A stretch of DNA of 64,000 bases from Actinostola sp. cb2023. Lineage: Eukaryota > Cnidaria > Anthozoa > Actiniaria > Actinostolidae. Within the stretch, counting starts at the first letter, position 1. Each line of letters begins with the position of its first letter. Below the pieces are notes generated by a model. The model searched no databases. It saw nothing but the letters and a program-made list of their open reading frames with translations, and was not told where the DNA came from. Where the stretch lies: the NCBI GenBank assembly GCA_033675265.1, contig JAUJYZ010000901.1:1-64000 (forward strand), read 5' to 3'. Positions 54,433-64,000 of the stretch are shown here, piece after piece. The position numbers and the translations under genes are program-made.

Positions 54433-54904
54433 TGTTACACCCCTGAACCAGTTCACCAATGAAACTGCTTGGGTTAAACTCCTTTTATTCGTATATCGTA
54501 TCGTAAACGCGCTTCTCTTACTTTGTCCGTCAAGACCAAGCGTATACTCAATCATATACACCTATTTCAAATAACGTTGTCGCGTTCAAAGCAACAAGCG
54601 TCAAGCGTCAAGCCAAGACCGAAGTGAATGCTGGTTATGTGTTGGCAATTATTTAAATCACAATTGTTTCTCTAGGACTAATTACAAAATGTGAACAGTT
54701 CCACGTGCTTGTTTGCATATCACACTTTGTTCCATAGAAAATAGGTCTGATTTACATAATTTGCCAACACAAGACCAGCATGCACTTCGGTCTTGGCTTG
54801 ACGCTTGTTGCTTTGAACGCGACAACGTTATTTGAAATAGGTGTATATCTATTACACGTGACTAAAGTTGCGTTACAAATGGTGTCAAGTTACAGCTCCT
54901 CACA
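54433..54904 (-). repeat. Gypsy 4 5' LTR with a 285-bp foldback inside
   Basis: Same 185-bp LTR, interrupted at 54559-54843 by a TA-flanked foldback. The uninterrupted copy at 48241-48425 gives the empty site. Confidence 0.93.
54559..54843. mobile_element. TA-flanked foldback MITE in the Gypsy 4 LTR
   Basis: 285 bp with long inverted arms of about 75-85 bp (CACCTATTTCAAATAACG at one end). A 7-bp GTCAAGC duplication occurs in the left arm only. Comparison with the empty LTR shows a 2-bp TA target duplication, as in Tc1/mariner-type MITEs. No ORF. Confidence 0.92.
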
Positions 54905-55812
54905 GTAACATGTGTGTCCATACATAGGTTCTTATCAAAGGTGACACCAAGATTACGTGCCTCTGCAACTGGAATTATGGTGCGTTCCCCGATGTTGATT
55001 CCGGTAAAAGGCGAAGGCGGACGAAATTTGGAATAGATGCGAAGAACCTCAGTCTTGCCATCGTTGGGAAAGAGCTTGTTGGTGATGGACCATATCTTGA
55101 TGTCGGTGATGCAACGTTCAATTTTCTGTACTGTATCATCATGGGGATGTTTCAGAACTGCATAGAGTTGGGAATCGTCGGCGTACATCATACAGTTAAT
55201 GCCATGGGCGCTGATAATATCTTCAAGAGGTGAAACATATAATGTGAAGAGTACAGGGCCGAGGACCGAGCCCTGTGGAACCCCATGACACAGAGGGGAC
55301 ACAGAAGAACAAGTAGTTCCAATACGAATAGACACTGAACGTGAGGAGAGATACGACTTAAACCACTCCAACGCAGCCTGTGATACCAAAACGATCCTGA
55401 AGAGGAGTCAACAGTATTGGGTGGTCGATGGTGTCAAATGCCGAGGAGAAGTCCAAGAGAACAAGAACAGCTTCGTTACCGGCATCTAAGGCCCAAAGTA
55501 AATCATTCTGTACGTGTAGTAGCGCTGTTTCAGTACTGTATCTCCGGCGGTAAGCAGATTGCATATTGGAGTACAAACCATGTAAATCCAAATATCCATG
55601 AAGTTGGGAGCTGACAGCTCTTTCAAGCACTTTTGACAGAAAAGGAAGGTTGGAGATAGGTCGATAATTGGCGAGGACGTCACGATCAAGGGATTTCTTT
55701 TTCAAGATAGGCGTAATCAGTGCGTACTTCAATGGGTCTGGAACAAGGCCACTTTCAAGCGAGAAGTTGACAATAGATGTTAGTGGTTGCAGAAGATCGT
55801 CCACGCACTGTA

Positions 55813-56957
55813 TCATGACGAGCTTTACTCGAAAAAGTTGTCACAGTTGGAGGCATGGTATCGGGTTGTAAGCCTTTCAATCTTTGTTTGTACTGTGATA
55901 AGATGATCGACAGTTGCTAGGATTAAGTCAACAGGATTAAGTAGTAAAGTTAGCTAATGAGTCTTTCTCAATCACATTCCCGCGCATTCTAGCTACTCGA
56001 CAACATATCGCTCTGTAAAATCTGCTATTTTATGGTTTATTTCCGCACGATCTTGGTTGATTTTGCCCAAATAGAGATATTCCATGTTCAAGCTATCTTT
56101 GTTGGTATTTGAAATTGCATTTTGACACGAAAGGATTGATATATTATTTATAATTTGGCGGGAATGAATTGGCTTTTATTCTACTACAATTTTTGGCGTC
56201 TTGGAAGCAGCAGATAAACTTGGCCCGCAAGAACTGTATCTCTGTGAGTATAAAGTTTATTGTAATCTCCGGATGCTTCCTTGGGAATCTCAATTTGATT
56301 TAATTTTAGCAGCTAGAAGTTGTGTTTATTTATTACATGCAGGACCCCTGCCGGCCGATGTTCTGTGATTCAGTCGAAGGCGGAATAGAATATTTAAATA
56401 TCAGCAAGGTTCAGAAGATGCATAAGTTCGTCAGCAGGTCTAGGGTATATATATTGCCCATTTGGACTGGGAGTCTTTTTGAATTTTTACGAGTATTTGA
56501 AGATCTAATCAGGTTTATAAATGATCGTAGCGGCAAAATAATAATTATTAGCTTCAAATTGGTCACGAATTTCAAATTTTAGGGTATAGATTTTCAGCCT
56601 AGTGCGTTATACCTGCGGTCTCGTAGACAGCTTGGGTAGGCCTACATTGTAGTGCGTTGTACCTGCGGTCTCGTAGACAGCTTGGGTAGGCCTAGTGCGT
56701 TATATTTTTATAACTTTATAATTACTCAGAAACTATTCCGGCCGTAGATTTGTGTACCTATTCGTTTACTCTTGATCCATTTGCACGTACATAATATAAA
56801 GAAAGGGATTAAAGTTAGTTTGCTTTGGTTACTTTGTTTGATGACAGATATAATACGGGAGTAATTTAGTCCGAAACCTTGAAGGTGTCGTAAAGTGCAA
56901 TATGAAACCAGAAAATGTCAATCAAGCCCAAACTTTTACTCTACAAGGCTCGTCATG
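55813..56957. mobile_element. 1.1-kb inverted-repeat DNA element in the LINE RT
   Basis: Flanked by GTA on both sides (55810-55812, 56958-56960), and the LINE frame rejoins if one copy is removed. The ends CATGACGAGC... (55814) and ...GCTCGTCATG (56957) are inverted, extending about 26 bp with some mismatches. A 3-bp duplication fits PIF/Harbinger or CACTA-type elements. The interior is A/T-rich and non-coding except for a 50/44-bp tandem repeat (56600-56693). Confidence 0.85.
56600..56704. repeat. Short tandem repeat within the 1.1-kb element
   Basis: TAGTGCGTTATACCTGCGG... occurs at 56600 and 56650 with 50- and 44-bp spacing, and starts a third time at 56693. The units share GGTCTCGTAGACAGCTTGGG. 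Confidence 0.85.
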
Positions 56958-58735
56958 GTAGTACTGTAGGAATAGGATCAAGATGACATGATTTATTGGG
57001 TGACCCGACCACGATAGTCTTAACTTGCTCCAGACTAACTGGAAGGAAGGAGGACATGGAAGAATGACAGACATCAGGGGAGGCTGTGAAGTAACTGCTT
57101 GGCAGGTCGACACCGGCAATGGTATTCATCAAGTCTTGGACCTTATCTGTAAAGTGTTTTGCAAATTGGCTTTGTAGAGTCAGTGGATCACTAGTGGATG
57201 GAAGGGTGAGTGTGGTCTTGGGTTTAGTCAAGTTGTCAATCATGCGAAACAATCCTTTGTTATCACAGTTCAGGATCTTGTCTTGGTGGAAGTTAGACTT
57301 CGCAGCGGTCAGCATTTGTTGGTATTTCTCACAATGTTGTTTGTACAACTGACGATCAATTTCAAGTTTGGTGGATTTCCATTTCCTCTCTCGCCGGCGT
57401 TTCTCTTGTTTCGCTACCTTCAGCGAATCATTGTACCAGGGAGCATGTGGTCTTAATGTAATAGACCGAGTTTCCTCTGGAGCTTGCAAATCAAGAAGGC
57501 CACGTAGTACTGCATTATACTGATCGGTCAGAGAGCTGACATCTGAAGCAGGTTCCAGGAGAAGAGGAGACTGAGAGATGCCATAGCGGAATTGATTGAT
57601 GTTAATATCACGCAGCCTGCGACGTGTTATCAACTTCCTAGTTGCTTTAGGGCGATGTACACTGAGATGGCAGCTTAAAGCGTTGTGGTCCGATGGCAAA
57701 TCAGATAAGACTTTCAGACGGGAAATGTAGTCATGAGGAGATCGAGTTTGATGAGATCCAGGGTGTGTCCTTTGAGATGGGTAGGTTCTTGGACGTGTTG
57801 ATGTAGGCCAAAAGATTCCAGGGTGTTGATAAACTTTGAGGCTTCACTGTCAGTAATGTCGTCTACGTGGAAGTTAAAGTCACCAGTGATTACAAGATTA
57901 CCAGACGAGATAATTAGGGATTCAAGTGCCGTAGAGAATTCAGTGAAGAATAGAGACGTACTTAGGTTGTTTTTCTTGGACGGTGGAGGTCGATAGACTA
58001 TGAAAAGTCTAATGTTCGTTGCAAAGGAAGTAATATGTATGTCCAGGTGTTCAAAAGAGGCACATTCAGATCCACGAAGAACAGAAAAGCCATTGCGGAG
58101 AATGACCCCGACACCACCACCCTTTGACGTAGGTCTGGGTACGTGAATAAATTGGTGATCAGAGAGGGTGCTCGTGATATCAGCAATAAAGCGATTGTCT
58201 CGGGTATCGTTCTTTAACCATGTTTCTGTAAGTACAAGGATATCCAGCTTAGCCGACAGGACAAAGTCACAGACAGCAGTAGACTTTGAGCAAACTGATC
58301 GAGCATTCCAGACAGCAAAGTTTGATTTACGAGCCAACACAGAACTAGGTGTTTTGGGAATAGTAATTAAATTATTCCGTTTACGACTAGGCCTAGCTGT
58401 TAATGAGTCATTCAGAACAGTGTTCCGCGTCAGAGAATCTGTAGAAATTTGCATAGATCGAGAGAAAATGGCGTCTTTAGAACTCAGAAATCCAAGACCA
58501 GGATTGTTTTGAGCTTGGCAGAACTTCCCAAGGACACAATTGATAGGTCTCTGTTTGCTGCGACCGGCTCTGTAACCGCGCCGAGTGACGGCCCTTGCAA
58601 TACCAAAAGTTTTCAAACAGTTCCAAGTGGTGTACTCAAGTCGCTGTGATTTGACAACAGCAGATGAGAGTATGACGAGAAGAGCACATCTCGAGTAGAG
58701 AAACTTGGCCATTTGAACAGTTGTAGAGTGCAGAA

Positions 58736-60435
58736 GGGCTGTAAGCTTCTGACATTGGCCGGGCCAGTGCGAAGAATTCTTGCAGAACCAACATTTGTGC
58801 CGGGATGGATTGTCACTGCTATCTTCGTCAATTCTCAGGTGGTTGATGTGGCGCTTGTTGGGCGTGCCTACTCTGATAGGGGCTGTGGCGCGCATTCTCG
58901 ACTCCATCTCTAATGACATCCAGCTCAACAATGCTTGAAGCGTAGTAGGTTTCTTTTCTCTTTCTAGGTCTCTGGCCCAGACTTTACTATCGCCGGCGCA
59001 CATCTTTTGCTCTATGAGCGACAGCATATGACTGTTGTTCATATCGCTCGGCTGTCCAACTTCCTTCAAAGTGTTGTAACTTCGATTTACTAAGTGAACT
59101 AAGTCGCAAAATCTGGCGTCTTCTCCTTCGTGTAGGGCCTTAAAGTGCTCCTAACCCCCTTTACAATTGTATTAAAAATCGAATGTTCATGAACTGATCA
59201 GCTATAGGGTTAAGTGTTTTTTCATTTGAACTTCGCATTTAGGAGTTATAGTTGTTTGAAATCTCGATATTTTAATTCGAAGACGTCACCCCGGGCTTTT
59301 TACCTAACTTATTTCATTGTTTTCAGTAGATCTCTTCCCCGATATGGGGGAAAATGTTATATGAAATCATTTATATAGTTTGTAAAAATATTTTACAAGT
59401 TCAAAAATGTTAATAATTTGCACAAGGGCGTTTTTGTATAATAAATGAAGCCCGGGGTGACGTCATCTGATTTGCATATCCAGATTTCAAACCTCCATAA
59501 CTCCTAAATGCAAGGTTCAAACAAAGAAAAAACTTAATCCTATAGCTGATCAGTTCATGTACATTCAATTTTTAATACAATTGTAAAAGGGGTTAGGAGC
59601 ACTTTAAACTTCACGATATCCTGCGTGACCGTGTCGGAAACGAATCGTGGATCTCCGTAGATTGAATCTAGATAGTCCCACGCGGCATCATAGTCGGTTC
59701 CAATCCCTTTTATCAGCTCCAGTGTCTTGTCTTTCAAACATGTGCGGAGCAGCGTTATGCCATCTCTTTTGGTGTATCTCGTTTCTATAGCGTGCTTAAA
59801 ATCCGACCGGAAAATTGCGTAATCCCGGACATCTCCGCCAAAACATGGTAGCTTCGGTTTTTCAAGCTTGAAAGTACACGCACTGCTACTGCTTTCAGTC
59901 AAATGGTGTTACCTTGTCAACGCTGACTTGTTTGATTTTGCTTGTTCGTAGTGATCTGGGCAATATCAATTCTCTGTACATTACTGTTGTTGGAACCGGG
60001 ACTCTGGACAGTGTCAATAACACTGTTAGTTTGTCCTTCTAGATTACTTGCCAATTGCATTCCAATCATGCCATTGCTGGGATGGACTTCCTGAATTAGC
60101 TCTGCTTGCATATTTGAAATTCCATTCTCCCCTTGCACCCCACTGACCGAAGCCCTCTCTTTATCACTAACTGAAGGCCCATCACCGTCTAAGCTCTTCG
60201 ATTCTGATACATTTAGGTTTTCAATAAACAATTTTGAATCAACTTCCAGCCTCATAAAGGTCTCCTGACATTCCGCTAGCCATTTTTCTTCCGTTTCATA
60301 CTGTAATAGCAATTGCCTTACCTCATCTGAAGGCCTCTTACTTTCTACATTGTGAACCAATGCCTTCGCTGCCCTTGTGAAGGCTGACTTAGCCGTACGT
60401 CGGTCAGTCTTGGCTCGTTTCAGCGCTTCGTCCAT
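58736..60435 (-). pseudogene. BEL 3 Gag, interrupted
   Basis: The ATG at 60435 opens Gag: an N-terminal helical region with T-D-R-R-T-A-K-S-A-F-T-R-A (60435-59917), the BEL Gag domain (59902-59610) with L-P-C-F-G-G-D and F-R-S-D-F-K-H-A-I, then after the MITE the segment with M-L-S-L-I-E-Q-K-M and R-K-C-W-F-C-K-N-S-S-H-W-P-x2-C (59069-58745). A slip separates the first two blocks. The coding frame on both sides of the MITE joins without loss if one TTAA is removed. Confidence 0.85.
59144..59603. mobile_element. TTAA-flanked MITE in BEL 3 gag (460 bp)
   Basis: TTAA on both sides (59140-59143, 59604-59607). Ends AGTGCTCCTAACCCCCTTT and its complement. Deleting the element with one TTAA restores the BEL gag reading frame. 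The interior forms a long imperfect palindrome and includes GACGTCA motifs and CACAAGGGCGTTTTTGTA, shared with the element at 63285-63740. Confidence 0.93.
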
Positions 60436-60562
60436 TCCTTATTGATCAGCAGAATATTCCTGATACATTCGGCTCCTTGGATCCGCGTAAAATCGAATGA
60501 AATATTTCAGTAGGATCTGAGCGCCTCGTTGAACAAGTTATCACCAGGAACCGTATAATTTT

Positions 60563-61026
60563 GTGATGTTTAATAAACTATTCGATCTGAAACGGATACA
60601 TATATTTCTCGTTACAACTTGGCTTTTACATAACATTACAACTCATCGATAACAAAGACTTAACTAATCTAATTTGGCTTACTTTGTGGCGGGTCATATG
60701 TTCAACAACAATAACTTCGGTATCAATCTGTTTCTTGTATTCCTGTACTTGACTGGTTAGCATTGCACTGGTTTCTGGTTAGCTTCTGGTTAGCCGTAAT
60801 TACTGTGTTTTCCTGGTTAGCTTTACAAAACGGTGTTCTCTCGTTAACAACACTAAAACTGGTCTGAACAGAACACGTTCGAGATATCGGATTACATCTG
60901 TCTATTCAATTAATGTCAATCAAAGTACTCTATCTAAAGTTAATCATTTACTGTCAATATATGAACGAACCAATGATGAATCATTGTCCTTGAATGATGC
61001 CAATCATGACGTAGTCTCCTTTGAAC
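60563..61026. other. Possible BEL 3 5' LTR and flank; otherwise no gene
   Basis: TGTGATGTTTAATAAACT at 60563 lies 125 bp upstream of the Gag start and could be the inner edge of the 5' LTR. There is no second LTR for comparison. A short repeat GGTTAGC...TTCTGGTTAGC is present near 60770-60800. Confidence 0.4.
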
Positions 61027-61250
61027 GGTGCATGATAGTCGATGATAGTTGACACGCGCGATCACGTTTGATCGCAAACTATCAATGACTATCAACGCCT
61101 ATCATGCACTTTGAACATGTTCAAAAAGTTCATGATAGTTGATGATAGTTTTTCTTCGTTTGATCGGGTACGTGATAGTTGATGATAGTCGATGATAGTT
61201 GGTGATCAAACGTGATCGCGCGTTTCAACTATCATCGACTATCATGCACC
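61027..61250. mobile_element. Foldback built from GATGATAGTT repeats (224 bp)
   Basis: Perfect or near-perfect arms: GGTGCATGATAGTCGATG... at the left and its complement ...CATCGACTATCATGCACC at the right. GATAGT(C/T)GAT units repeat at least eight times and GATCACGTTTGATC-like palindromes flank the centre. Non-coding. The origin is unknown. Confidence 0.85.
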
Positions 61251-62110
61251 ATTTGATCGCGCCTTTAGTGTCAGTCTGAAATCCCTCCACTAAGAACGGC
61301 TGCAAAGGAGACTAATCATGATGAAGATCAGATGATGATGATTATAATATATTATTATTATAAAGAAAAGTGATGATGATCTTTCACAGGAAGCCCAGTA
61401 TTAGCCAGTATTAGCTACCTACCACAGGAAGCACCTATAAAGGATGCACGCTTTTGTAATATATTGGGATCCCTGTGTTAGATCCCAGGCCCCGACGGTT
61501 CGGGACGCCATCTTGAATAAAGAGATATTGTGCATGTACAGTTTACTGTGAGTTTTTCATCCAAGGATATTTACACGGCTACGTGTCATCCGGACCCAAA
61601 CAAGATATTACAACTTTCATATTTGATAAAAGCCTCAACAAATTGTTGGACTACTTGTGGGCAACCCTGATGATAGCGCAACAGATGGTGCAATTCTATG
61701 GCCTAGTTCAGACGTTGTGCTAATCATAAACCATTCTCATTTCAAACAATAGATAATGAGACGTCTTCTTTTGAAGTAATTAAAAACGATTCTTGAAAAG
61801 TATGGCATTTGAACTAGGCCTAATGATAATTAATTAGTCTAGGCACGATTCCAATGTTGATCTTTACATGTACCTACGTGACCTAATTACAATGTAGATC
61901 AAACAAGATGACCATTGTTTCTGATACATTTGGTTCAAATCTCGACCAAATTGACTACCATACTATACTATACTATCCGATTCCCTATGTATAGGGACTG
62001 ACCGTCAAGGAACTTAATAATTTAGCAGCTGATATATTTCTCATGTCGCCTCCATGTCAGCCTTTCACCAGGTAACTGCAAAGAAATCATACACCTACAT
62101 ATTTAACAAA
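61251..62110. other. No gene seen; a possible LTR-like end near 61500-61600
   Basis: An AATAAA signal (about 61515) followed by GTTTACTGTGAG and GGCTACGTGTCATCCGG resembles the end of an LTR and its leader, but there is no partner repeat. The rest has no coding signal. Confidence 0.35.
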
Positions 62111-62302
62111 TTTCCTCCAGTTTTCCATGGTATGTCCTCTTATTTACCACAATTTTCATCATCTAGCCATCAAAATGTAGTGGACTCCTGAGGCATAGCT
62201 GGGGGCCTGTCCACAATTACATATTTTGACAGCTAGATGACGAAAATTGTGGTAAATAAGAGGACATACAATGTACATTGTACCATGGAAAACTGGACGA
62301 AA
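62111..62302. mobile_element. Foldback element (192 bp)
   Basis: Arms TTTCCTCCAGTTTTCCATGG (62111) and CCATGGAAAACTGGACGAAA (to 62302), continuing with GTATGTCCTCTTATTTACCA and its complement. The loop holds AGTGGACTCCTGAGGCATAG. It abuts the LINE tail. Confidence 0.85.
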
Positions 62303-62440
62303 TAATAATAATAATAATAATAACGATTTATTAACAGATCCATGTTGAAAAATGGCTCTTCCCTGTTTAAATGCTATCTAAACTATATATCTAAACTACA
62401 TTATATATCGAAGCTGCATTGTATATAATATATTTACATA

Positions 62441-62721
62441 CAGTCATTTGCAAAAATTGTGGCCGCTACGAAATATCAATATATCGGGTGCATTATGGGT
62501 AATTAAATAATCGAAAATTCCCCTTAAAGCGGTTTGACGCCAGCAAAGTTGGTAGAAACATTTAGTATAATGTTTATTTTAGTCTTACGTTTGTTGTTTG
62601 TAAATTTTGCTTCATTTAATAAGTTAGGAATCGCAAAATAGTATTATTTAATTACCCATAATGCACCCGATATATTGATATATTGATATATCGTGGCGGC
62701 CAGAATTTTTGCAAATGACTG
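62441..62721. mobile_element. Mariner-like MITE (281 bp), TA-flanked
   Basis: Starts CAGTCATTTGCAAAAATT and ends with the complement AATTTTTGCAAATGACTG, with TA on both sides (62439-62440, 62722-62723). Inverted arms of at least 70 bp include GATATATCGGGTGCATTATG-type sequence. CAGT...ACTG ends and a TA duplication are typical of Tc1/mariner MITEs. No ORF. Confidence 0.9.
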
Positions 62722-63284
62722 TAAATAAATAAATAAACTTTGATACTGATATGGTAATTAATTAAAACTCAATCATTCTGTAAGAGAAATCGTTTTGAGA
62801 GTCTTATAAATGTTTTTAGATTTGAACAGTTTCTTGTGTCCTCTGGTAGACTGTTGAAGACTTTTGATGCATTGTCCTGGAAATTAAAGTTCCATTTTCA
62901 AGGGGAACGACGAGTCTTCTAGAATCACTTGAACGTAGTTCTCTGATGGACACTTGTTCTTCCAGCTTTAGGTAGTCCGGCCAGGTATCTTTATTGTGAA
63001 TTGCTTTGAAGCAGGATTTAAGAACATTTAAGTCCCTTCGCTTGCTTAAAAGAAGCCATCCAATTTTGGAAAAGTCTTATTTGTCTTTGACGTACCTTCC
63101 AGTTACAAAACTTGCGGCTGCAAATTAAACTGGATTATTTCTAGTCTTACTTGAAGGAATTGAGGAAGTGGATAGAATACACTATCAGCGTAATCCAGTT
63201 TTGATAGGATCAGTGTTTCAACTAGCTGCTTTCTTAGATGATAAGGTGCTAAATGCTTTTAAGGAAGCTTAAAAGCTTCCTTAA

Positions 63285-63740
63285 AGTGCCTATAACCCCT
63301 GTGAGTGTGTTTTAAAAATCGATTATATATTAAGTGAATAGTTACAGGTTTCAGTATTTTGTGATTTGAACTTGGTGTTTGTGAGTTTAGAGGTTTGAAA
63401 TCGGGATATGTTAATTTGGTGACGTAACTTAAGGAGTGATGCCATAGCTTATTTAGTTGTGTTCTTTCTGAAATAGGATAAAAAGTTTATCAAACCATAT
63501 CTATCAACTGTGAAAAGATATTACAAGTTTCAAAATGTCAGTAATTTGCACAAGGGTGTTTTTGTATGAGGCCTGATTCCTTAAAGTGCGTCATTTTGAC
63601 GTCATCTGATTTCCATATCGCGATTTCAAACCTCTATAACTTGCAAACGCGAAGTTCAAATCACAAAATACTGAAACCTGCAACTATTCACTTAATATAT
63701 AAGCGATTTTTAAAACAAACTCACAGGGGTTATAGGCACT
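63285..63740. mobile_element. TTAA-flanked MITE (456 bp), related to 59144-59603
   Basis: TTAA on both sides (63281-63284, 63741-63744). Ends AGTGCCTATAACCCCTGTGAG and its complement. It shares with the MITE at 59144-59603 the ends, length, palindromic layout, GACGTCATCTGATTT and CACAAGGGTGTTTTTGTA. Inserted in the LINE RT region. Confidence 0.92.
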
Positions 63741-64000
63741 TTAATACTGATAGAGTAGCATAACATGAAGAGGCTAGATATTTGATGTGATCATCCCATT
63801 TTAGGTGTTCATTCAAGTGAACTCCCAGTAGCTTATGTGATTGAGTTCTCTTCATACGCTCACCATTAATGGAGATAGTAGGATCGTATACGTCGAGATT
63901 GTGAACTCTAGACAATTGCGGTGTGGAAAAGATCATAAGCTTAGTTTTGTCATTATTGAAAGCAAGGTTGCTGCTTTTGGACCATTCATTGAGGTTTTGT

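Larger units (their letters stand above)
48241..54904 (-). mobile_element. Gypsy element 4, complete, LTRs identical
   Basis: A 6,664-bp Ty3/Gypsy element on the minus strand inserted in the LINE. The two 185-bp LTRs are identical base for base once the 285-bp foldback in the right LTR and its TA duplication are removed. The flanks show a 4-bp target duplication GTAA (48237-48240, 54905-54908), and the LINE frame rejoins across it. Gag, protease, RT, RNase H, integrase and a C-terminal tail are present; primer-binding and polypurine sites are next to the LTRs. Pol has two in-frame stops and one slip, so this copy is not autonomous despite its young LTRs. Confidence 0.94.
47576..58735 (-). mobile_element. 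L2/CR1-type LINE, nearly full length, carrying two insertions
   Basis: Minus-strand single-ORF LINE of about 4.5 kb once the Gypsy (48241-54904 with target duplication) and the 1.1-kb element (55813-56957) are set aside. It has an APE endonuclease, RT with Y-A-D-D, the C-terminal part with W-N-N-L-P-E-N, and an ATT-type tail near 47576. Its 5' end sits in BEL 3 Gag at about 58735 and its 3' end at about 47576; BEL sequence resumes on both sides. A small loss of target bases (a few codons) rather than a duplication is likely. Confidence 0.88.
54909..58735 (-). pseudogene. LINE endonuclease and RT (main part)
   Basis: In order: a leader-encoded region, an APE endonuclease (58310-57714) with V-W-N-A-R-S-V, L-T-E-T-W-L, Y-R-P-P and G-D-F-N; its end with S-D-H-N-A-L and the linker (57699-56965); then after the 1.1-kb insertion the RT (55816-54909) with N-Y-R-P-I-S-N-L, L-D-F-S-S-A-F-D-T-I, Q-G-S-V-L-G-P and Y-A-D-D-S-Q-L-Y. 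Slips lie near 57705 and 55370. The frame reads straight into the BEL gag upstream, creating a chimeric ORF (59069-57714). The Gypsy interrupts it after the D-T-H-V-T motif at 54909. Confidence 0.88.
44540..60562 (-). mobile_element. BEL/Pao element 3, host of the nested stack
   Basis: Minus-strand BEL: Gag (60435-58736), then interrupted by an L2-type LINE (58735-47576), then protease, RT, RNase H and integrase start (47575-44540). Gag zinc knuckles are split by the LINE: the first group lies right of it, the second (C-F-S-C-L-K-R-A-G-R-N-H) directly left of it. A TTAA-flanked MITE sits in Gag (59144-59603). The 3' part is lost after the integrase zinc domain. The leader/LTR start may lie at about 60563 but is not proven. 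Confidence 0.9.
62303..64000 (-). pseudogene. LINE fragment (L2/CR1-type), running off the window edge
   Basis: Minus-strand RT C-terminal half: a K-L-M-I-F-S motif near 63930, then H-K-L-L-G-V-H-L and L-K-W-D-D-H-I (63936-63745), then after a TTAA MITE the C-terminal region (about 63280-62780) with R-E-L-R-S-S-D-S and K-A-I-H-N-K-D. It ends with an ATT-type tail (AAT repeats on the plus strand at 62301-62323), with a mariner-like MITE (62441-62721) in the 3' UTR. The N-terminal part lies beyond the window. Confidence 0.82.

Overview
This is a eukaryotic, repeat-dense window. Mixed LTR (Ty3/Gypsy, BEL/Pao) and non-LTR (L2/CR1-type, Tx1-type) retrotransposons, many short inverted-repeat DNA transposons, a G2E3-like HECT gene and a ZSWIM/MULE-type gene suggest an early-branching animal, most likely a cnidarian (probably anthozoan). 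That assignment is inference. I see no bacterial operons and no convincing intact multi-exon host protein gene.

The centre of the window (24,352-29,864) is the most notable part. It holds a small nuclear RNA locus: a U2 snRNA gene followed about 170 bp later by a U1 snRNA gene on the same strand. The U2 gene is split after nucleotide 43 by a 4,992-bp Tx1-clade LINE. The LINE has an ORF1 with three CCHC knuckles and an APE-endonuclease/RT ORF2. It is flanked by a 6-bp target duplication (ATCTGT) taken from U2 nucleotides 38-43. This architecture matches U2-targeting (Keno-like) elements. ORF2 is broken only by three one-base changes, each in a homopolymer run.

Left part (1-24,351): a minus-strand Gypsy element is interrupted by a BEL/Pao element with unusually short 85-bp LTRs, which itself carries a 417-bp inverted-repeat element. 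Another foldback sits in the Gypsy gag. Then come a second Gypsy pol fragment (9.9-11.2 kb), a duplicated segment whose second copy carries a TTAA-flanked transposon (the first copy is its empty site), a BEL integrase tail abutting a plus-strand Gypsy pol (15.2-18.5 kb), a frameshifted G2E3/HECT-like gene (19.9-21.4 kb) and an L2/CR1-type LINE 3' fragment (21.8-23.0 kb).

Right part (29,865-64,000): a plus-strand BEL copy lacks its RT YxDD motif. A minus-strand block encodes an Ulp1-type (C48) protease followed by a MULE-type transposase with SWIM and PHD zinc fingers. Two mariner-like MITEs are nested one inside the other. The final 20 kb is a deeply nested stack: a minus-strand BEL is interrupted by an L2-type LINE, which is interrupted by a Gypsy with identical 185-bp LTRs, one of which contains a TA-flanked foldback. 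The same LINE also carries a 1.1-kb inverted-repeat element, and the BEL gag carries a TTAA-flanked MITE whose relative occurs at 63.3 kb. Most insertions have recognisable target duplications, so the order of events can be read.
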